64,000 nucleotides of DNA from Rothia terrae (lineage in GTDB: Bacteria > Actinomycetota > Actinomycetes > Actinomycetales > Micrococcaceae), in contig NZ_JAAXPV010000015.1 of assembly GCF_012396615.1 (NCBI RefSeq), positions 1 through 64,000 of the forward strand, given 5' to 3'. Below, piece after piece: positions 44,625 to 54,375 of this stretch (the stretch's first letter is position 1; each line of letters begins with the position of its first letter). The notes under the pieces are model-generated. The model had not been told where the DNA came from and made no database searches. It saw only the letters and a list, made by a program, of their open reading frames with translations. A program made the position numbers and the translations under genes.

Positions 44625-44711
44625 ATGATTCATTATGAAGTCTATGGACTTCAATGTAGTGACAAAAATCCTATGAACGACCAATCCATGGCATAAAGAG
44701 TAACCCCTCAG

Positions 44712-44798
44712 GGGCCGTTGAGTTCTTATTCGCGGGTGTTTGCGGTAGTGCGGACACTGATTTTCTTTGCTACTTCGGACTCCTTGTGAGTAAGCCTC
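44712..44798 (+). mobile_element. Fragment of an IS5-family element
   Basis: 44715-44789 encodes PLSSYSRVFAVVRTLIFFAT, the tail of a transposase like that at position 2-133. It ends in TAAGCCTC at 44798. The rest of the element is missing. The adjacent 44799-44902 is AT-rich and holds no gene; a terminator is listed. Confidence 0.8.
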
Positions 44799-44820
44799 TA
44801 TAGGGAAATATTTGAAAATA

Positions 44821-44850
44821 TTTTATTTAGACATTCACATCTAAATAAAA
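44821..44850. terminator. AT-rich bidirectional terminator
   Basis: TTTTATTTAGA (44821-44831) pairs with TCTAAATAAAA (44840-44850). It serves the minus-strand gene that ends at 44903. Confidence 0.7.
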
Positions 44851-44902
44851 ACAAAAATTTCTAAATTTCATGAAGAATTTACCCAAAGAAGAAAATGGTG
44901 GA

Positions 44903-45556
44903 CTATGCAGATGCCAAGGGGGTCTGCAACCAACCAGTAGGGATGGTATAAGAAAATCCATTAGCGGTGGTATAGGATCCCAAGAGGCGGGTCCAGAAAT
45001 AGCGGCGATAGAAAACATCTTGATTGAAACAGGTTGTATTGTTCCACCTGATAGAAGTAGTCATGGGGCTATCTGGCCAAGGAACGGAACGATCAGATGA
45101 TTGTCCGATGTTCGAACCAATCCAGTTGAAAGTAAAGACATCCCATAGATAACCGTCACCGTTAATGTTTTGATTTCGGACGACAGTTGGGTTAGCCCAG
45201 CTACCGCTAGTAACAACGATGGAGGAAACCAAGCCTGCAGGGAGAGCTATCTGCTGACGGAAATTAGACAAAGTCACAGTGGTCTGAGGTGCACCATTTA
45301 CTGGAGGCACAGCAAAGCCAGCAGCCGCAGTTCCTCCGGCTCGCTGGTTAGTCCACAGACCCATATCAGTAACCAGACGCTGATCGGCAGCGCACCTTGC
45401 TGATTGACTAAAAATTAGTCGCCCAAACCAAGATGCAGAAATTGAGTAGCGCGGACGGGAAGCGGCATAAGCAGGAATGGAAGCAGACGCGACTACTATA
45501 GGGGCAGCCCATGCGGCCCCTTTAGTGAGGGAGCGGCGAGTGAATGAGGGGGACAT
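44903..45556 (-). CDS. Tat-exported protein of unknown function in the IS cluster
   Basis: 217 residues from ATG 45556, with AAAGGA upstream. The signal peptide has the twin-arginine motif TRRSLTKGAAWAAPIVVASA with likely cleavage after AYA (residue 31). The mature part is aromatic- and Ser/Thr-rich with two cysteines, C55 and C176, that could form a disulfide. The protein has no visible enzyme motif, LPXTG anchor or repeat. Its surroundings are more AT-rich than the flanking core genes and it is bracketed by IS copies, so it is probably acquired. Closest in style to small secreted proteins of Actinobacteria. Function unknown. Confidence 0.75.
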   Translation of the reverse strand: MSPSFTRRSLTKGAAWAAPIVVASASIPAYAASRPRYSISASWFGRLIFSQSARCAADQRLVTDMGLWTNQRAGGTAAAGFAVPPVNGAPQTTVTLSNFRQQIALPAGLVSSIVVTSGSWANPTVVRNQNINGDGYLWDVFTFNWIGSNIGQSSDRSVPWPDSPMTTSIRWNNTTCFNQDVFYRRYFWTRLLGSYTTANGFSYTIPTGWLQTPLASA

Positions 45557-45754
45557 ATTTTTCCTTTGGGCGTTGTGGTAAGAAAATTCAAAGAAGAATT
45601 TTGTAGAATTCATTGACTTCGATATATAAAATTACTTTCTTCTCGAATAAGTAATAATTGTAAGAAGGCATAAAATTCCAAATGAATCTTTCTAATTTCA
45701 CCTTATACTATGCTAACCATAAATTTTTTTCAAGTATATTTCGAGTTATTCTAT

Positions 45755-46617
45755 GAGGCTTATTTCATAAGGGGGCCGAAGCTGCAAAGAAAAACAACGC
45801 CCGCACCATAGAAAACACCCGCCACGTCTTGATCTGAGTAATAACCCGCTCAACCACTGAACTTAGTCGATTAACTCGACGGTTATTCTACCTCACCGCT
45901 GACCTCACCTTCACTCCTGGCTTCCACTTAGGCGCAGTCAATAACCCTAACCCGATGTAACCCATTCTCTGCCAGAGTGGACTCATCTAAGAACCTTTCG
46001 AGCTGGTGAAAACGAAAAGCATAAACATCGTGTCTAGCCCCCGGGCAACGGGGCGGTAATAGCCAATTATTTTCCATGTAGCGTACAGCTCACTTGATGA
46101 TTGAATCTTGCACGATGGTGTTTACCCGAAAACAATATTTTCCCTTGTGTAGCCCAGTTCCATACCGCCATCAGTGTCCCATCGACCACGAGTGAATCAG
46201 GAACTTTGCTGAGAGATTCCAGGCCTGCAGTTTTCAGTTCAGGTAATTGAAGCAGAGCACTTTCGATGCGATGGATAGTGCTGGAAATCGTAGCTTGAGA
46301 GGTTTCAAATATATCGGCAAGGAGCTCTTCTGTGAGGTTGTGAGGTAGATAGAGAAGGATGATTTTTAGAGCTTGGTTCAGGGATAGTTTTCGTGGTCTA
46401 ATAGTTGGTTTGTTTCAGGTGAGGTTCTTCTGCAGGGCTGTTGTGAGGGTGGGGAATAGCTCGGCAGTGAGCCCGGTTGTACGCTGATTGTGCAACGGTA
46501 TTTTCCGGTATGGCTTGAGGTTATTTGTAGTGATTTAATCATCTTATTTTCGCTGCTGGTGGGGTTGTTGTCTCTTGGCGGCGGGGTGTTGGTTTTTACC
46601 CTTTATGAATAAGCCTC
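45755..46617 (-). mobile_element. Decayed IS5-family element with an internal deletion
   Basis: 863 bp between GAGGCTTAT at 45755 and ATAAGCCTC ending at 46617. The transposase is degenerate. Near its 3' end it reads QIKTWRV then FSMVRALFFFAASAPL, so the roughly 16 codons between WRV and RVF in the complete copies are missing. The gap lies between repeats of CGGGTGTT, suggesting slippage or recombination. No long open frame survives. Confidence 0.85.
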
Positions 46618-46692
46618 TTAGACCCTCAACATTTGCGAGCATCATACCAACCATACAACCACAAGACCTCCCCCAATAACTCCCAGAAAGAA

Positions 46693-46724
46693 AAAGAGGC
46701 ACCCGCATCGGCAGGTGCCTCTTT
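46693..46724 (-). terminator. Terminator of the DUF3052 gene
   Basis: AAAGAGGCACC pairs with GGTGCCTCTTT; on the minus strand it ends in TCTTTTTCT. It lies 32 bp after the stop. Confidence 0.88.
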
Positions 46725-46755
46725 ATGCCTTAAAGTCAGACGATGCAAGCTTTCA

Positions 46756-47166
46756 CTATTTTTTCATCATCAAACGGGTAGCTGCCCAATCCTCAGATAC
46801 AGCCGCCGGCTTTGTCACATGCAGGCCCGCCACAGGAGCGGCTTCCTGGATATCCGCAGGAGATACATATCCCTCACGTCCTGACTTAGGAGTCAGCAGC
46901 CAGACAACACCCTCATCATCAAGATCAGACAAAACATCCATGAGTCCATCGACAAGGTCACCGTCTTCTTCGCGCCACCACAAAAGAATTCCGTCAACCA
47001 CCTCATGTTCATCCTCATCTAGAAGATCTGAATTAATGAGATCCTCTAATGCGTCACGAACTTCGAAGTCAACATCTTCGTCGTAACCGAATTCCTGGAC
47101 GAGATCCCCGTCCTTGAAACCAAGTTGGACAACCGCTTCCTGTGCGGTGGTCTTGGTCTCGCTCAC
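46756..47166 (-). CDS. DUF3052 family protein
   Basis: 136 residues from GTG 47166 (VSETKTTAQEAVVQLGFKDG), with GGGAGG eight bases upstream. It is an acidic actinobacterial protein: QEFGYDEDVDFEVRDALEDLI, DGILLWWREEDGDLVDGLMDVLSDL and WLLTPKSGREGYVSPADIQEAAPVAGL. The family usually sits beside aceE, as here, with a shared divergent promoter region. Its function is not established. Confidence 0.9.
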   Translation of the reverse strand: MSETKTTAQEAVVQLGFKDGDLVQEFGYDEDVDFEVRDALEDLINSDLLDEDEHEVVDGILLWWREEDGDLVDGLMDVLSDLDDEGVVWLLTPKSGREGYVSPADIQEAAPVAGLHVTKPAAVSEDWAATRLMMKK

Positions 47167-47442
47167 TGATAGCCTCCCAAGAGTTGGATGAAGAACAACC
47201 GTAATGCTGCCCTCACTATAGGTTTCACAGCCTTTCATCAGCTGTGCGTGAATCACAGAATTCACTCTCAGCTACCAAGAGAACACAGGTGCCACACCAT
47301 AAGCAACTAAACACGGCGAAAAGCCGGTGTTTTTTCTCAAAACCCCACAAAAAATGAGGGGGATATTACAGCCAAAACCTCACTTCTACCGGCAACTTCT
47401 GGCAGATAAATTTGCTTGAGTGTGACAACATATAAAGAGAAA

Positions 47443-47483
47443 GCACAGAGTGCGAATGACCTTTATATCGCACACAGTGCGAA
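47443..47483 (+). promoter_or_regulatory. Paired 14-bp repeats upstream of aceE
   Basis: GCACAGAGTGCGAA (47443-47456) and GCACACAGTGCGAA (47470-47483), 13 of 14 bases alike, 27 bp apart start to start. Each contains the palindromic core GCAC-N3-GTGC. They lie about 80-120 bp before aceE. The 394-bp spacer 47167-47560 has no other gene. Confidence 0.5.
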
Positions 47484-47560
47484 CAGGTGCTACACAAAGC
47501 TCTCGGCATCATAAGCCTGAGTAGTTTTAGCACAACGACAAGAACAAGAGAGGTTGGATA

Positions 47561-50305
47561 GTGGCTCCCTCATCAGCAAATGACCACCACGTCCTCAGCG
47601 CACTCACCAACGGATTGAAAGATATCGATCCCGAAGAGACCGGTGAGTGGATTGAATCTTTTGACGAACTGGTAGAAAAGCACGGCACTGAGCGTGCACA
47701 GTTCATCGTCCGTTCACTTCTGCAGCGTGCAGGCGACCAGAGCATCCAGGTTCCCATGGTCACCACCACCGACTACGTGAACACCATTCCTGTTGACCAG
47801 GAACCCGAATACCCCGGTGACGAGCAGATTGAACGCCGCTACCGTGCATACATGCGCTGGAACGCAGCAATCATGGTTCAGCGCGCACAGAAAGCAACCA
47901 TCGGCGTGGGTGGCCACATTTCTTCATACGCTGGCCAGTCCACTATGTACGAAATCGGTTACAACCACTTCTTCCGCGGACGCAACCACCCCGGTGGCGG
48001 CGACCAGATTTTCTTCCAGGGTCACTCATCACCCGGTAACTACGCACGCGCCTTCCTTGAAGGCCGCCTGACCGAAGAAGACCTCGACGGTTTCCGTCAG
48101 GAAAAGACCAAAGAAGGTCACGCGCTTCCTTCATACCCGCACCCCCGTAACATGCCTGAATTCTGGCAGTTCCCGACCGTGTCAATGGGTATTGGTCCGC
48201 TCAACGCAATTCACCAGGCACAGTTCAACAAGTACCTGCACAACCGTGGCATCAAGGACACCTCAGAACAGCACGTTTGGGCTTTCCTTGGCGACGGCGA
48301 AATGGACGAGCCCGAGTCACGCGGCGCACTCCAGCTTGCAGCTAACGACAAGCTCGATAACCTGACCTTCGTTGTCAACTGCAACCTACAGCGCCTTGAC
48401 GGTCCCGTTCGCGGGAACGGCAAAATCATCCAGGAACTCGAAGCATTCTTCCGCGGTGCCGGCTGGAACGTTATCAAGGTTCTGTGGGGACGCGAGTGGG
48501 ACACTCTACTCCAGAAGGATAAGAGCGGCGAACTCGTACGCATCATGAACGAAGCTCTCGACGGTGACTACCAGACTTACAAGGCAGAGTCCGGTGGATT
48601 CATTCGCGAGCACTTCTTCGGTCGCTCACCCGAGACCAAGGAACTCGTTGCAGATATGACTGACGACGAGATTTGGGCAATGAAGCGCGGCGGCCACGAT
48701 TACCACAAGGTTTACGCAGCATACAAGCGCGCTATGGAAACCAAGGGTAAGCCCACCGTTATCTTGGCTCAGACCGTTAAGGGCTACGGTCTTGGTCCCA
48801 GCTTCGAGGGCCGTAACGCAACCCACCAGATGAAGAAGCTGACCATGGATGATCTCAAGGCATTCCGCGATCACTTGCGTATTCCTATTTCTGACGAAGA
48901 GTTGGAGAAGGATCTCTACAACCCGCCGTACTACCGCCCGGCTGAGGACTCTGAAGAGATGAAGTACCTCATGGCTCGCCGTGAGGAACTCGGTGGTTTC
49001 GTTCCCAGTCGCCTCAACGAGCAGAAAGAAATCACTCTGCCTGGCGAGAAGGCATACAAGGGTGCTAAGAAGGGTACCGGCAAGCAGATGGCCGCTACCA
49101 CCATGGCATTCGTTCGTTTGCTCAAGGACCTCATGCGTGAGAAGGACTTCGGCGACCGCATCGTCCCGATTATTCCCGATGAGGCTCGTACCTTCGGTAT
49201 GGACTCCTACTTCCCCACCGCTAAGATTTACAACCCCAACGGTCAGAACTACACCGCGGTTGACCGCGAGCTGATGCTGGCATACAAGGAATCACCTAAG
49301 GGTAAGATTCTGCACGTTGGTATTAACGAAGCTGGCGGTACTGCAGCTATGACTGCAGTGGGTTCATCCTATGACACCCACGGTGTGCCCATGGTTCCCG
49401 TTTACATCTTCTACTCGATGTTTGGCTTCCAGCGCACCGGTGACGCTTTCTGGGCAGCTGGCGACCAGTTGACCCGCGGCTTCATTATCGGCGGTACCGC
49501 AGGTCGTACTACCTTGACCGGTGAAGGTCTGCAGCACATGGACGGTCACTCACCGATTCTGGCTTCGACCAACCCCTCAGTCATCCACTACGACCCCGCA
49601 TACGGTTACGAGATTGCTTACATTGTTGAGCGCGGTCTCGAGCAGATGTACGGCACCAAGGATGAAGACCACAACGTCATGTACTACCTCACCGTGTACA
49701 ACGAGCCGATCGTTCATCCGGCCGAGCCCGAGAACCTCGACGTTGACGGTGTTATCGGTGGTATCTACCGCCTGAAGGAAGCAGAGAACGACGGTCCTCG
49801 CACCCAGCTTCTCGCATCCGGTGTGGCAGTGCCCTGGGCACTTAAAGCACAGGAACTGCTCGCAAAGGACTGGGGCGTTTCAGCAGACGTTTGGTCCGTT
49901 ACTTCATGGACCAAGCTACGCCGCGACGGCATGGAAGCAGAGCGTACCTCATTCCGCACCTCAGGTAAGGAAAACCCGGTACCGTTCGTCACCAAGCAGC
50001 TCGAAGGCGCAACCGGCCCCGTTGTAGCAGTCTCAGACTTCGCATCAGATTTGATGGATCCCATCCGCCAGTACGTACCGAACGAGTTCGCAACTCTCGG
50101 TGCAGATGGCTGGGGCTTCTCAGATACTCGTGCAGGCGCACGTCGCTTCTTCCACATCGATGCACACTCCATCGCGGTACGTGCACTCCAGATGCTGGCT
50201 AAGCGCGGCGAGATCTCTGCAGACATCCCCGCTAAGGCTTACGAAAAGTACCAGCTTGATAACATCCAGGCAGGTTCTTCAGGTAACGCTGGCGGCGACG
50301 CGTAA
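47561..50305 (+). CDS. aceE: Pyruvate dehydrogenase E1 component, homodimeric
   Basis: 914 residues from GTG 47561 with GAGAGG upstream. It decarboxylates pyruvate with thiamine diphosphate and passes the acetyl group to E2, linking glycolysis to acetyl-CoA. The ThDP/Mg motif [10 protein letters not shown] (near 247-256) is intact. The N-terminal [19 protein letters not shown] and the central [18 protein letters not shown] fit the AceE-type (not the alpha2beta2 type). E2 and E3 genes are not in the window. Highly biased codon use suggests strong expression. A strong terminator follows. Confidence 0.97.
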   Translation: MAPSSANDHHVLSALTNGLKDIDPEETGEWIESFDELVEKHGTERAQFIVRSLLQRAGDQSIQVPMVTTTDYVNTIPVDQEPEYPGDEQIERRYRAYMRWNAAIMVQRAQKATIGVGGHISSYAGQSTMYEIGYNHFFRGRNHPGGGDQIFFQGHSSPGNYARAFLEGRLTEEDLDGFRQEKTKEGHALPSYPHPRNMPEFWQFPTVSMGIGPLNAIHQAQFNKYLHNRGIKDTSEQHVWAFLGDGEMDEPESRGALQLAANDKLDNLTFVVNCNLQRLDGPVRGNGKIIQELEAFFRGAGWNVIKVLWGREWDTLLQKDKSGELVRIMNEALDGDYQTYKAESGGFIREHFFGRSPETKELVADMTDDEIWAMKRGGHDYHKVYAAYKRAMETKGKPTVILAQTVKGYGLGPSFEGRNATHQMKKLTMDDLKAFRDHLRIPISDEELEKDLYNPPYYRPAEDSEEMKYLMARREELGGFVPSRLNEQKEITLPGEKAYKGAKKGTGKQMAATTMAFVRLLKDLMREKDFGDRIVPIIPDEARTFGMDSYFPTAKIYNPNGQNYTAVDRELMLAYKESPKGKILHVGINEAGGTAAMTAVGSSYDTHGVPMVPVYIFYSMFGFQRTGDAFWAAGDQLTRGFIIGGTAGRTTLTGEGLQHMDGHSPILASTNPSVIHYDPAYGYEIAYIVERGLEQMYGTKDEDHNVMYYLTVYNEPIVHPAEPENLDVDGVIGGIYRLKEAENDGPRTQLLASGVAVPWALKAQELLAKDWGVSADVWSVTSWTKLRRDGMEAERTSFRTSGKENPVPFVTKQLEGATGPVVAVSDFASDLMDPIRQYVPNEFATLGADGWGFSDTRAGARRFFHIDAHSIAVRALQMLAKRGEISADIPAKAYEKYQLDNIQAGSSGNAGGDA

Positions 50306-50327
50306 GGCTAACTTTTAGTCTGCTATA

Positions 50328-50367
50328 AAAAGCGATGGCTCCCACACAGTGTGGGAGCCATCGCTTT
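50328..50367 (+). terminator. Terminator of aceE
   Basis: AAAGCGATGGCTCCCACAC pairs with GTGTGGGAGCCATCGCTTT, then a T-rich stretch. Confidence 0.9.
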
Positions 50368-50540
50368 ATGTGTATCACTGTCTATAAGCCCAATACGAAT
50401 AAGCGAGAATATCCCGGGTGATTACCTGTAAATCTGATGATATTTCGCTCTAAAGACTGACTAGTTTGCACTTATCAACAGCAGATTGACTAGAGTAGGT
50501 TATAGGTTAGAACCAACACTATTGCACAGAAAGTGACACT

Positions 50541-51458
50541 ATGATTGCGCTTGTTAGCCCAGGTCAGGGATCTCAGAAACCGGGCTTTCTGAAGGAATGG
50601 CTTGATGTAGAGGGTGTTCGCGAGCATTTCGAGCAGCTCTCAAAAGCTGTGGATATTGATCTGATTCATTACGGTACTGAAGCCGATGAAGAAACCATTC
50701 GCGATACCGCGATCGCTCAGCCACTGATTGTTGCTGCTGGTATCGTCACCGGTCAGCTCTTCAAAAAGCAGGCGAATCTTGATGAATCAGAAATTATTTA
50801 TGCTGGGCATTCAGTTGGTGAAATTACCGCTGCCGCCCTTGCCGGTGTGTTGTCTGAAGAAGACGCCATGAAGTTCATTAAGGTACGCGCTCAGGGCATG
50901 GCACAGGCAGCCGGTAAATATGACAGCGGCATGACTGCCGTTGTGGGCGGTAAAGAAGACGAAGTTCGCGAAGCAATTGCAGCTGCCGGTCTGACTCCTG
51001 CGAATATCAACGGTGCCTCACAGATTGTCGCTGCCGGTAGCATGGAAAACCTAGCTAAACTTTCAGAAAATCCTCCTGCACGTGCTCGCGTCATTCCGCT
51101 GAAGGTCGCCGGTGCTTTCCACACCGATTTCATGCAGGACGCTGTAGCCCCCTTGCGTGATATTGCAGGCTCTCTCACGGCATCAGACCCCAAAGGCATC
51201 CTGATTTCAAACTTTGACGGTAAAGCAGTTGAATCAGGTTCCTCAGCGCTAGAATCCTTGGTCGCCCAGGTGACGCGCCCCGTACGCTGGGATCTGTGCA
51301 TGGAAACCTTGTTGGAGCATGAGGTCTCAGCAATCGTTGAGCTCTCCCCCGCCGGCACTCTCGTTGGCCTTGCTAAGCGAGGCATGAAGGGCGTTCCCGC
51401 ATCCGCCATCAACTCACCCAGCGACATCACCACAGCTGCTCAGTCCCTCAACGCGTAG
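50541..51458 (+). CDS. fabD: Malonyl-CoA:ACP transacylase
   Basis: 305 residues. It loads malonate onto acyl carrier protein for type II fatty-acid synthesis. GQGSQ is at 8-12 and the nucleophile is Ser91 in GHSVGE. The catalytic His is in VAGAFHTDFM, and the oxyanion region QPLI is present. It is first of fabD-fabH-acpP-fabF, with fabH 14 bp behind. The upstream spacer (50371-50540) contains two direct repeats of TGACTAG and a TTGACT that may be -35. Confidence 0.95.
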   Translation: MIALVSPGQGSQKPGFLKEWLDVEGVREHFEQLSKAVDIDLIHYGTEADEETIRDTAIAQPLIVAAGIVTGQLFKKQANLDESEIIYAGHSVGEITAAALAGVLSEEDAMKFIKVRAQGMAQAAGKYDSGMTAVVGGKEDEVREAIAAAGLTPANINGASQIVAAGSMENLAKLSENPPARARVIPLKVAGAFHTDFMQDAVAPLRDIAGSLTASDPKGILISNFDGKAVESGSSALESLVAQVTRPVRWDLCMETLLEHEVSAIVELSPAGTLVGLAKRGMKGVPASAINSPSDITTAAQSLNA

Positions 51459-51472
51459 GAATACCTTTTTAA

Positions 51473-52498
51473 ATGACAACACTTGCTCAAAACCCCATTA
51501 ACCAGTACTCACGTATCCTCAGCTATGGCGCATCCCGTGGAAACACCATCGTTCCCAATGATGACCTGGTTGAAAAAATTGATTCTTCAGATGAGTGGAT
51601 CCGCCAGCGCACCGGTATCGCAACCCGCCACCGCGCAGATGAGAATCAGTCAGTCACTGATTTGGCTGTAGAAGCAGCTAAAGATGCACTGCACAACGCA
51701 TCCCTGACCGGTGCTGATATTGATGCAGTTATCTGCTCAACAATCACGCATCCTTTCGCCACTCCGTCATTGGCTGTACTGGTAGCTGACGCTATCGATT
51801 CGCGATGCCCTGCCTACGACATTTCTGCCGCATGCGCTGGTTTCTGCTACGGAATAGCTCAGGCCGATGCATTGGTTAAAGCTGGAACCGCACGAAATGC
51901 GCTGGTAATCGGTGTCGAAAAACTCTCTGATTTTATTGATGACACCGAACGCACCATTTCATTCCTCCTGGGCGATGGCGCGGGTGCAGCAGTTGTTTCT
52001 ACCTCAGACTCTCCCGGCATCTCACCAACAGTGTGGGGTTCAGACGGTAGCCGATTCGACACCGTAGGTATGACACACTCAATGCTCGAGATTCGCAACC
52101 GCGATTTTGTGGCTCATCCCGTTCAGGAAGGTGAGAAGATTTGGCCGACTTTGCGCCAGGACGGCCCTTCCGTCTTCCGCTGGGCAGTATGGGAAATGGC
52201 AAAGGTTGCAAAGCAGGCCCTGGAAACCGCAGGAATCACCGCTGACGACCTCGGCGCACTGATTACCCATCAAGCCAACGAACGTATCATCGACCAGATG
52301 GTCAAGACGCTCAAGCTTCCTGAAACCGTGGCTGTAGCCCGCGATATTGTAGATGCTGGTAACACCTCAGCCGCATCGGTGCCTCTGGCTGCCCATCGTC
52401 TCTTGCAGGAGAACCCAGAACTTTCTGGAAAATTCGCTCTGCAGATTGGCTTTGGTGCCGGTCTAGCGTTTGCAGCGCAGGTTGTAGTACTCCCCTAA
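51473..52498 (+). CDS. fabH: 3-oxoacyl-ACP synthase III
   Basis: 341 residues. It starts fatty-acid chains by condensing acetyl- or branched acyl-CoA with malonyl-ACP. The catalytic Cys121 lies in DISAACAGFCYG, the His in ITHQANERI and the Asn in DAGNTSAASVPLA. The DDTERTISFLLGDGAGAAV segment is typical. The hydrophilic N terminus before YSRILSYGASRGN is a little longer than in E. coli. Confidence 0.96.
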   Translation: MTTLAQNPINQYSRILSYGASRGNTIVPNDDLVEKIDSSDEWIRQRTGIATRHRADENQSVTDLAVEAAKDALHNASLTGADIDAVICSTITHPFATPSLAVLVADAIDSRCPAYDISAACAGFCYGIAQADALVKAGTARNALVIGVEKLSDFIDDTERTISFLLGDGAGAAVVSTSDSPGISPTVWGSDGSRFDTVGMTHSMLEIRNRDFVAHPVQEGEKIWPTLRQDGPSVFRWAVWEMAKVAKQALETAGITADDLGALITHQANERIIDQMVKTLKLPETVAVARDIVDAGNTSAASVPLAAHRLLQENPELSGKFALQIGFGAGLAFAAQVVVLP

Positions 52499-52508
52499 CT
52501 CAAGAGAT

Positions 52509-52538
52509 TTTTGAAAATTATCACTATAATTTTCAAAA
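52509..52538 (+). terminator. AT-rich hairpin after fabH
   Basis: TTTTGAAAATTAT (52509-52521) pairs with ATAATTTTCAAAA (52526-52538) perfectly. There is no T run afterwards. It lies in the 200-bp spacer before acpP, which also contains a GTCTTTTTAC/GTAAAAAGTC inverted repeat near 52595-52627. Confidence 0.6.
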
Positions 52539-52699
52539 GCCCCGTAGCGTATGTACCGTATTTAAAGAAGCTCACGGGATAAACTCATGAGGAAGTCTTT
52601 TTACCGGCAACCTACCGCGTAAAAAGTCGCTTTCGTATTAGACGAAAAGATGAGAGCCGGTTATAAAAAGCCGGCCACAAACAACAGAAGGAGCCTTCA

Positions 52700-52945
52700 A
52701 TGGCTAGCAAAGAAGAGATTCTCGCAGGTCTGGCAGAAATCGTCAACGAAGAAACCGGTGTTGAGCAGTCAGACGTACAGCTCGACAAGTCATTCACCGA
52801 AGATCTGGACATCGATTCAATCTCAATGATGACCATCGTTGTAAACGCAGAAGAGAAGTTCGACGTCACCATCCCCGACGAAGAAGTTAAGAACCTCAAG
52901 ACTGTTGGCGATGCAGTAGATTTCATCGAAAACGCTGGTAAGTAA
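52700..52945 (+). CDS. acpP: Acyl carrier protein
   Basis: 81 residues, acidic. It carries growing acyl chains on 4'-phosphopantetheine attached to Ser40 in DLDIDSISM, a small variant of the usual DSLDS/V motif. A good ribosome site GAAGGAG precedes the ATG. Its 200-bp 5' spacer with two hairpins suggests its own level of expression within the fab cluster. Confidence 0.96.
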   Translation: MASKEEILAGLAEIVNEETGVEQSDVQLDKSFTEDLDIDSISMMTIVVNAEEKFDVTIPDEEVKNLKTVGDAVDFIENAGK

Positions 52946-53021
52946 TTCAGCCGTTTTTATCGTGGGCGCGAGGTTTCACTATAATTCTCGCGTCCACGTT
53001 TTTCATATAATTTCGCTTTAG

Positions 53022-54320
53022 ATGACAACCTCAGCACAACCAGAAAGCGTAGCTATGACCCATAAAGTTGTGGTAACCGGCCTCGGTGCGTTTAGCCCCC
53101 TCGGCGAAGATGTACCTACTACCTGGAAGAACGCCCTCGAAGGCGTATCAGGCGTAAAGACTATTGAAGAACCGTGGGTTGAAGAGTACGGCATTCCCGT
53201 AAGCTTCGCGGCACAGGTCGCTATCGACCCCACTGAGTCTGAGCGTTTGAGCAAGGTAGAAGCTAAGCGTCTTGATCCTTCAGGCCAGTTCGCCTTAATC
53301 GCAGCGCGCGAGGCGTGGGCCGATGCTGGTTTTTCTGGTGAAGACGCCGATTCAGCTGAGGAAGTCGACTCCGAGCGCACGGCGGTAGCTTTTGGCACCG
53401 GTATGGGCGGTGTGTGGACACTTCTGGATGCGTGGGACACCCTGCGCGAAAAGGGCCCGCGCCGGATGCTTCCGATGACTGTTCCGATGCTGATGCCCAA
53501 TAGTTCAGCTGCAGCAATTTCAATGAACTTGAAGGCACGTGCGGCTGCTCAGACTGTGGTCTCTGCGTGCGCTTCTTCGACCGAAGCCATGGAAATCGGT
53601 GTTGAGCTTATTCGTTCGGGCAAGGCCGATGTTGTAGTTGTCGGTGGCTCTGAAGCAGCTATTCACCCGATGACTATCGCAGCTTTTGCTAAGATGCAGG
53701 CGCTGTCCACTCGTAATGACGATCCCGCGGCAGCGTCGCGTCCTTACGACACCGAGCGTGATGGCTTTGTCATGGGCGAAGGCGCAGCGGCTTTGATTAT
53801 CGAATCAGAGGAACACGCAAAAGCTCGCAATGCAAGTATTTATGCTGAAATCGCTGGCACCGGTGTTTCAGCTGATGCCTACCATATCACCGCCCCCGAG
53901 CCTAGCGCCCTGGGCGCTACCCGCGCTCTGCGCGAAGCTCTGGAAGATGGCAACATTGATCCGGAGCAGGTTGTTCACGTCAATGCGCACGCAACGTCAA
54001 CCCCCGTGGGAGATATCCCCGAGTCCTTGGCGCTTCGCGAGGTGTTTGGTGAGCACACCAAGGATGTTGCTGTTTCTGCGACCAAGTCTATGACGGGTCA
54101 CCTACTCGGCGGCGCTGGCGCTATTGAAGCTGTGTTCACCGTTCTGGCTGTGCACCATCGAAAAGCTCCTTGCACCATCAACCTGAATGAACAGGATCCT
54201 CAGATTGAGCTCAATGTTGTAACCGAAGCGCGTGACTTGCCCGATGGCGAAATTGTCGCTGTATCAAACTCATTCGGTTTTGGCGGTCACAATGCTGTGA
54301 TTGCTGTACGAAGTGTCTAG
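53022..54320 (+). CDS. fabF: 3-oxoacyl-ACP synthase II
   Basis: 432 residues. It elongates acyl-ACP chains. The catalytic triad is Cys in VVSACASSTEAM, His in VNAHATSTPVGD and His in TKSMTGHLLGGAG. The gatekeeper region SNSFGFGGHNAV ends the protein. It completes the fabD-fabH-acpP-fabF set, as in other Actinobacteria. A long perfect palindrome follows. Confidence 0.96.
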   Translation: MTTSAQPESVAMTHKVVVTGLGAFSPLGEDVPTTWKNALEGVSGVKTIEEPWVEEYGIPVSFAAQVAIDPTESERLSKVEAKRLDPSGQFALIAAREAWADAGFSGEDADSAEEVDSERTAVAFGTGMGGVWTLLDAWDTLREKGPRRMLPMTVPMLMPNSSAAAISMNLKARAAAQTVVSACASSTEAMEIGVELIRSGKADVVVVGGSEAAIHPMTIAAFAKMQALSTRNDDPAAASRPYDTERDGFVMGEGAAALIIESEEHAKARNASIYAEIAGTGVSADAYHITAPEPSALGATRALREALEDGNIDPEQVVHVNAHATSTPVGDIPESLALREVFGEHTKDVAVSATKSMTGHLLGGAGAIEAVFTVLAVHHRKAPCTINLNEQDPQIELNVVTEARDLPDGEIVAVSNSFGFGGHNAVIAVRSV

Positions 54321-54335
54321 CGTTTAGCAGACTAT

Positions 54336-54373
54336 AAAAAGGGAGTAGGAAAAATTTTTCCTACTCCCTTTTT
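54336..54373. terminator. 38-bp perfect palindrome between fabF and DUF3145
   Basis: AAAAAGGGAGTAGGAAAAA (54336-54354) is directly followed by its reverse complement (54355-54373) with T runs both ways. A bidirectional terminator between convergent genes. Confidence 0.9.
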
Positions 54374-54375
54374 AG

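Noticed and set aside
43398-46620. Integrative element with att sites at the tRNA-Val gene
   Set aside because: I looked for a repeat of the tRNA 3' end at the right border near 46618 and saw none, and there is no integrase in the patch.
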